From positions 10,584,963-10,648,962 of the forward strand of contig JAQFVV010006208.1 of assembly GCA_028023455.1 (NCBI GenBank): a DNA stretch of 64,000 bases, read 5' to 3'. A program made the translations under genes and the position numbers. This document shows positions 58,021 to 64,000 of this stretch, piece by piece. Each line of letters begins with the position of its first letter. Position 1 is the stretch's first letter. This DNA is from Epiperipatus broadwayi. Taxonomy: Eukaryota > Onychophora > Udeonychophora > Euonychophora > Peripatidae. The notes beneath the pieces were generated by a model. That model searched no databases. It saw only the letters and a list, made by a program, of their open reading frames with translations, and was not told the DNA's origin.

Positions 58021-58100
58021 TGTTTATAAAATTGATTTTAAAATAGTTTACTTTCACTACTTTGTTTATAAAATTGATTTTAAAATAGTTTACTTTCACT
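58021..58100 (+). repeat. 42-bp tandem duplication
   Basis: Two adjacent near-perfect copies of a unit starting TGTTTATAAAATTGATT. Confidence 0.9.
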
Positions 58101-59869
58101 GCCTGTTTTAATCAATGTGATTAAAAACAGACAAGCTTGCTAATTATATATTCCTGTTGCTTTTATTTTAGTCATATTTTTAAAGTTAATTCTAAAAAAA
58201 AGCGGAGATTTAGTTTTGTATTTGTCGTTTTTTTTTTCAATTATCCCTGGTTGGAATTCTTAAATTAGATTGAGCAGGAAATTAATATTTGCCCTGTCTG
58301 AAATATAGAATGGACACTAATGAAAGTTTTTCGCAGGAAATGTAGCGAGGCAAAGATAGCCCACCAATTTTTAGAGAGGAGAAGAGGTATAAAAAAAAGA
58401 CACACTGGGGTTATTGCCTGCTAAGAGTCAGATGGTTTTGAGTAGCTGTTCGGACATTTAATTGCCTGCTAAAAACTTAAATAATTATTGACAAACTTCG
58501 TTGCTGTGCAAGATATCAAAATCTATCGCTATGAGTTTTGCCATCATTAGAATGTCTTGCTAATTTAAACAAAGGACAGACCCACACCTACCAGCTCTCC
58601 TTCAGTCATGCCATGAGCCTCTAAAATAAACACTGTCTCTACCTTGCCACTGTCAAAGGACCTGAAAGATGAACTATTGTCAAAAGTGCGCACTCGTTAC
58701 TAAATCACTAGAACTCTGCCTTACCGTAAGCTAAACTTTTTCCTATTCTAGCCAGGGTAAATAAATTGCATTTAATTAAATCTCCACTCAATCTAATGAT
58801 AAGTATGTTATAAGGTTGTTTTAATTATTTATTATCTGTATTTATCTTTTCTAGTATTTAAAGTGTGTCTTGGAATCTTAGTTTTAAGATTACAAGTTTG
58901 TTTGCAATTTTCATTTATCAGAGGATGCATTAGGAGATTGTATTTTATATGTTTAATATATACCTGATTATTTCGTTAACTATTACAAAACGCATTGGCA
59001 GTTTTCGTAATCTTTATTTATTCACCTGCACTTAGTTGTAAAATAAAAAATCTTTAAGCAGGTTTCGTTTGCGCTTTTTGTGCAAACAACAAAATCTTTT
59101 TGCTGACTATTTGTCAAGTTATTTCTTCAGGTTGTCTGAAAGTAGTCATTTCTTTCTGGATTACGTAAGATCGTAATCAAATATCTTTTGCTGTCTTGTG
59201 TGTGAGATCAACCACATTTACTTTGAATGTAGTATTATGCGCAGCAGTCCTGCGGCATTTTAATGACAGTAGTTAGAATATTACTGCCTGAATGTCCGCA
59301 CTGGTATCGTTGATTTCCGGTGGAACAGTAACTGTTTTTTTTATCCCTGATTCAGGAAGCTAAAGTTATTATTTGTTTTGTAATTTTACAACTGGCCAGC
59401 AAGAAGATATTATCCTAACCATTTTTTATATTTTAAGTGAGAGAATTTTGCTGCCAAAATGTTTAATGCCTTCATGTTTGTCGTACTCTTGTGCATTCTC
59501 TGGTAAATATGCGTATGTTAGCATAAGTCACTTTTATATTCATGGCTAGATGTCTTTACTATATTGTCCAACTTATAAAATTAATAAATTGTTTAAATTT
59601 ATTTGGCTGACGTTTGTCTTTGTGCTTTTATTCTCAACTGTCTAAACAATATTTAAGATATCGTCCCTCCCTGAGTTTAGTTCGGTGCCTTTTGATTCGC
59701 ATATCCTGTCCACCCTTAAAATAAATGTCTAGTTCCTATTTTCGGACTAGTGGCGCCCTCGTGGTTAGTATATGCGAATCTCAAAGATCTTTCTCCTGTT
59801 ACAATATATATATATATAAAGTCTTTTTCAGTACATAGTTTAGTACCTTTTTCAAATGTTAATAATCTA

Positions 59870-60431
59870 TATTAACATTATGTGATGTGATGTATTGTGG
59901 CTTCTCCTTAAACAAAGTCAAGAATATCTCAGCAATTATGCCCAGATAAACCTGTTAGCCACTTTATTTTCCATTCCCCACTCTAAATTTTCCCATATTC
60001 TGTTCACCTGTTAGCCACTTTATTTTCCATTCCCCACTCTAAATTTTCCCATATTCTGTTCCATCCCATTTCCACAACATAATCTTTGTCAACTCTATAA
60101 CCTTTATATCTAAATCCCCTTTATCTTTTCCCAAATCCAGCATAAAAACCAATAATTCACTTTCTGTATAATCACTTTTTTCATATTGATTCTTCCATAA
60201 CTTCATTATAGGTACCCTTTCTGTTTTCAAGCATTTACATTCAATTAACAAATGTCTAATATTTTCTATTTCTTCCTTACATAATTTACAAAATAAATCA
60301 TCCATTTTTTTCCATTTACATGTATATTCTCTTGTAGCCAAAGATCCTGTTCGAGCCTTAAATAATAAACTTCTTTCCTTACTATTATCATATATTAACT
60401 CACACTTAATATTCTGTATATACAACACCAT
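59870..60431 (-). pseudogene. LINE C-terminal fragment (third lineage), minus strand
   Basis: An open stretch of 130 codons encodes the end of a LINE polyprotein: SLLFKARTGSLATRE, then CKLCKEEIENIRHLLIEC, a Cys/His motif like zf-RVT, then a tail. The 3' untranslated end (AAGGAGAAGCCACAATACAT, minus strand, near 59895) matches the plus-strand relative ending at about 62785. A 56-bp tandem duplication (59951-60006, 60007-60062) spans the 3' end of the frame. It lacks the RT and endonuclease domains. Confidence 0.75.
59951..60062. repeat. 56-bp tandem duplication
   Basis: Two adjacent, nearly identical units starting CCTGTTAGCCACTTTATTTT at the 3' end of the LINE fragment. Confidence 0.9.
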
Positions 60432-61290
60432 CTAGTTTTCGATAATTGAAGTAAAATAACAACAATAACAAATAAACATTAGTAAAATAGAATAAAACCA
60501 TATAGAGATCCAAAAAATTGATTATATAGCATAACAATATACAAAACAAATAATACGTATATTAGACAACTTAATATATATTGTCATATAATTTTTCATT
60601 CATTTCCAATTGGTCACTTGTTAATTAAAATTATTGAAGTTTTGTAAATATTCATACAATTATTTAAATTATTTTTAATGTAATGTGATTTCATATATTT
60701 GTCTACTTTTAGGATCTTTAATGTAATTTAAAGGTTTAATATTTTTTATATCACCTACTTTATGTCCATATGTTAAGTAATGAATGTATAAGCAGATTTG
60801 TTATCTTATCTATTAATTGCATTGTTATGTTCTTTGGGTCTTATCTCTGTTTTTTTGTATGACCATGATATATCATAATACAAAAGTCACAGGGAAACAG
60901 AGGTAAGAGCTAAAGAATATAACACTGCAATTAATAGACAAGATCAATCTGCTTTATACATTCATAAAATAGATGCTGAAAAAAATATTAATACATTAAA
61001 GATCCAAAAACATCATATTAAATTAAAAATACTTAAATAATTGTATGAATATTTACAAAACTTCAATAAATTTAGTTAACAACTGATCAATTGGAAATGA
61101 ATGAAAAATTATATAAGATTATATATAAAGTTGTATAATATAGGTATTAATTGTTTTGTATATTGTTATGTTATACATTCAATTTTTTGAAGTTGTATTG
61201 GATCTCTATATGAAGTTTTACTCTATTTTACTGTTTTATTATGTTATTGTTGTTTATTTTACTTTTATTATGGAACACTAGATGATGGTA
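60432..61290. mobile_element. 860-bp palindrome between two opposed LINE fragments
   Basis: 60432-60855 and 60880-61290 are reverse complements (roughly 80-85 percent), centred near 60868. The innermost part is TCTTATCTCTGTTT / AAACAGAGGTAAGAG. It is AT-rich and non-coding. The palindrome may be the 5' region of the flanking LINE or an independent fold-back element. Confidence 0.7.
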
Positions 61291-62790
61291 TATATGTAAT
61301 AATTGGAAATTTGGAAATGAATGGAGCTTTAGTGGGTATTATTAAGAGATTATATGAAAACAATTACTATATGTATCAATTAGGGAATATAGCATCAGTT
61401 AAAGTTAAAAATGGGATGGAACTAAGCCGAGGATGCCCTACATCACTTCTTTTGTATTTGTTGTAATTGAGAGAAATTGAAAGAGCAATAGAAAGACTAG
61501 GAAGAGGGGTAGAGCTAACATTAATAGGTGACAAGGGAGTATATACATTAACGGGTCTTTTATTTGCAGATGATGTCTTTTTGTGCATAGAAACAAAGGA
61601 AGATATAGAAGTTATGCTGAGGACATAAGCAAGGATGGGTAAAGAGGAATTAAATTTAGTGGGGGAAAAATCAAAAGTAATGATGATTAATACTGGGGAA
61701 AGAAAAGACAAAGAATTTTTATTGGGGGTTATAAAGATAAGTGTGGTGAATAGGTATAACTATTTGGAAATCATCTTAAGTAATCACAGAAATTGTGCTT
61801 AGATGAATGGGAGAAAAAATAGATAAATGAAACAAAAAAAAGAAAGGGACTGATAAAGAAATTAACAGTGTTTTGATATAATAAATATGATGCAGATAGA
61901 ATTATATGGAAGGGAGTTGCAGTAGCAGGGTTAACATATAGTAATGATGTGTTATGTGTTAGTAAAGGGATATTAGATTACTTAGAAAAAGTACAAAAAG
62001 AAGTAGTAAGACATGCATTAGATGCAGTTGTGAGGATAGCAAAGGAGGCACTTCAAAAAGAAATGGGATGGTTAAATTTTTTATATGAGAAATGCAAAAA
62101 CCAAACTGAAAATGTTCAGTAGATTGCAATTTATGGATAATAAGAAAATAGTCAAAGTAGTATTTAATTAGGTTACAAGTAAAGGACAGGCAACAAGATG
62201 GGTGAAAAAGGTGGTATGGTATGCAGAAGATTTGGATAAACACTTTGTCAATATACTTTTATAAAAGGTGGGATGATTGTATTAGGAGAATTGTTTAGTG
62301 TTATATTGACAAATAATGGGATAGAAGAATAGATGAATTAATTATAAACAGGAGTTGGAGAGATGGAGAAATAGTATGGAGAGTAAAAATAGTTTATATA
62401 TATAATGGAAAAATATGGGTGAGTTGTCTGCAAGTTATGTAAGGAAGGTATAGAAAATATTAGGCTTCTGTTAATTGAATGTAAATGCCTGCAAGCAGAA
62501 AGAGTACAAATACTGAAGTTGTGGGAGAATAAATGTTATACAAAAAATGGGTTCTTGGTTTTTATGCTGGGTTTGGGAAAGGGGAGATTTAGATATAAAG
62601 GCCATAGAGTTGACAAAGATTTATGTTGTGGAAATGATATGGAATAGGATAGAGAAGAATATGGGAAAAATAGGGTGGGGATGGAGAGAGAAGGTAAGGT
62701 AAGGTGACTAACAAGTTTCTTTGGTCATTGTGGTTGAGAGATTCCTACCTTTGATAAAGGAGAAGCCATAACGCACCACAATATAGGTAA
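61291..62790 (+). pseudogene. LINE of the third lineage, RT to 3' end, heavily decayed
   Basis: Plus strand translation in shifting frames gives GALVGIIKRLYENN, MELSRGCPTSLLLY (motif B region), LTGLLFADDVFLCIETKED (catalytic box with both aspartates), and GEKSKVMMINTG. A later EKVQKEVVRHALDAVVRIAK block and KEALQKEMGW follow, then VCKLCKEGIENIRLLLIECK (Cys/His motif), and AAGGAGAAGCCATAACGCAC in the 3' untranslated end. Many stops and frameshifts. It is the same family as the minus-strand fragment at 59.9-60.4 kb. Confidence 0.8.
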
Positions 62791-63707
62791 AATAGATTAT
62801 TTTTAAAAAGGCATTAAACCCTATGCCAAAAAAGGTTTTCATGTACGATTACTACATATTTATATTAGCTGTTATGTATGATTTTATGTTATAATTTATA
62901 TGAAATAATAGCATAGATTTTATTTCCATTTTTGATGATATTATATTTAATATTTTAACAATTATATGATAAAAATAGACTTATTTGGGTTATACCCTGT
63001 ATAATTTTGATTTAATTTTAAACGTTTTAATAAAATAACATTCATACTTGTCAAGGTCAAGATCATAATGAAGAATTGTGATGTCTTCAGTAACAACAAG
63101 GTTGAGCAAGAAGTAAGTAAGGAACAACCATTCTTATATTTCTAATAATTGATCATTCAGAATGGGTGAATTGACAAAAAAAAAATTAACTTCCTTCTGT
63201 GTTACAATTAATTGATTCTAGATTAATATTAGAAGACATAAATAAAATAAATGGTTTCCACAAGGCTGGAGTATATTCTAATTCATCAGCTTTATTTAGA
63301 CCAGTTGTCTTTTTAATATTTTCACTAGCTCCCTCTAGGTTCTCAAATCATATTTTTCTAAATTAGCAAGTATTTTAGCATTATCAAAAGCAGTTTTGTA
63401 ACCAATTTCTAAAAAATGTGAAGTAAAAGCTGATGTATTTAATTTCTGATTGAAAGCATATATATTGTAACCATAATAAATATTAAAAAAAAAACAAAAC
63501 ATCAAATAATATTTTGACACAAACTTAAAGAATAATGAATATCAAAGAATAAGTTGGAAGGGTCTAATATATAGAAACAGACTCGGCTAGTATAATTATG
63601 AATAAACATAGATAGAGGTCACAAAGTACCACCACCAAACGATCTTATATCACATCAATCAGTCCTACATCTCTCATAGCTAATATTAAACATTGAATAA
63701 ATGTAAT
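62791..63707. other. AT-rich spacer
   Basis: No gene or repeat recognised. Confidence 0.5.
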
Positions 63708-63936
63708 TGGGCTGGACTTATTGCTGGAAGAGATGATAATAGAGGACAATTGAAATCTTAAATGGGATACCACGAGATTGTAAAAGACCCAGAAAGAGAC
63801 CATGTGTGAGGTAGATGGAATAAGAAAGTGTGCATGGTTGTTGAGAAGAGAGGCTTGAAATCAGAGAAGATGGATTGAACTTGAAGAGATCTTCATCCTG
63901 CAATGAATTGATAATGGTTGTTGATGATGATGATAA
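63708..63936 (+). mobile_element. 5'-truncated RTE, 3' stub
   Basis: Starts in the C-terminal region (WAGLIAGRDDNR-like), continues through the RPRKRPCVR block with a deletion, and ends GGTTGTTGATGATGATGA. The last 60 bases of the window are AT-rich with nothing recognised. Confidence 0.85.
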
Positions 63937-64000
63937 TATGTAAATAAAGTATGTATTATTTTTATAAATTACTAGATATTATCTTGTATTCCCAACTTTT

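Larger units (their letters stand above)
56364..59807 (+). mobile_element. Element bounded by TGTAACAG and CTGTTACA (LTR-like or Ginger-like)
   Basis: It begins TGTAACAG after a TA run and ends CTGTTACA before another TA run, so the ends are 8-bp inverted repeats. ATAT flanks both sides, which is uninformative in TA repeats. The right 220 bases recur at 16560-16782 with the same terminus, showing that this end is a real element boundary. No protein is encoded. TG...CA ends plus a promoter would suit a long solo LTR. TGTNR ends with a 4-bp duplication would also suit a non-autonomous Ginger-type DNA transposon. A TTTGGCGC stretch at 57685 resembles primer-binding-site context of some LTR elements but is unproven. 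Confidence 0.5.

Overview
The window is very AT-rich, non-coding-looking metazoan DNA that is almost entirely made of transposable-element remains. Non-LTR retrotransposons with an AP-endonuclease plus reverse transcriptase of the RTE type, tRNA-like SINEs, Penelope-like hammerhead-like motifs and long AT-rich spacers all point to an animal, probably an invertebrate. I cannot name the phylum from the sequence. I find no host protein-coding gene that I can defend. There are only two weak exon-like stretches near 37.8-38.5 kb and one unexplained small reading frame at 44.5-44.7 kb. A run of exactly 500 N (43522-44021) is a scaffold gap.

Layout. 0-3.2 kb: a decayed RTE copy interrupted by a 5'-truncated LINE of another lineage. 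4-10.3 kb: two opposed SINEs, a palindromic MITE, a second palindrome, old relatives of a hammerhead-ribozyme repeat, a 340-bp tandem/inverted repeat and a purine tract. 10.3-15.4 kb: AT-rich spacer with an AAT microsatellite. 15.4-18.9 kb: three palindromic repeat families. 19.17-22.40 kb: a full-length RTE insertion split by a 5' inversion and flanked by an 11-bp target-site duplication. 24.6-27.8 kb and 34.4-37.5 kb: two further near-full-length but decayed RTE copies, with short 3' RTE stubs at 30.7 and 63.7 kb. 28.4-32.3 kb: two more copies of the MITE, another palindrome and a hammerhead-bearing palindrome. 38.9-48 kb: SINEs, a small insertion with a 19-bp target duplication, and Penelope-like repeats. 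55.3-55.9 kb: the best hammerhead-bearing palindrome. 56.4-59.8 kb: an element bounded by TGTAACAG/CTGTTACA with a TATA box and a heat-shock-element-like site. 59.9-62.8 kb: two oppositely oriented LINE remnants flanking a palindrome.

The most interesting content is RNA-level. A family of inverted-repeat elements carries type-I hammerhead self-cleaving ribozymes, one in each arm. Three copies have a complete conserved core (55.74 kb plus strand, 55.40 kb minus strand, 32.18 kb plus strand), and older copies have core lesions. The outer ends of these palindromes carry a tRNA-like B-box sequence, so the family looks like a non-autonomous, SINE-like ribozyme retroelement present as inverted dimers. 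The enzymatic machinery visible here is that of the RTE and other LINEs. The SINEs and other short elements probably depended on such machinery, which is inference.
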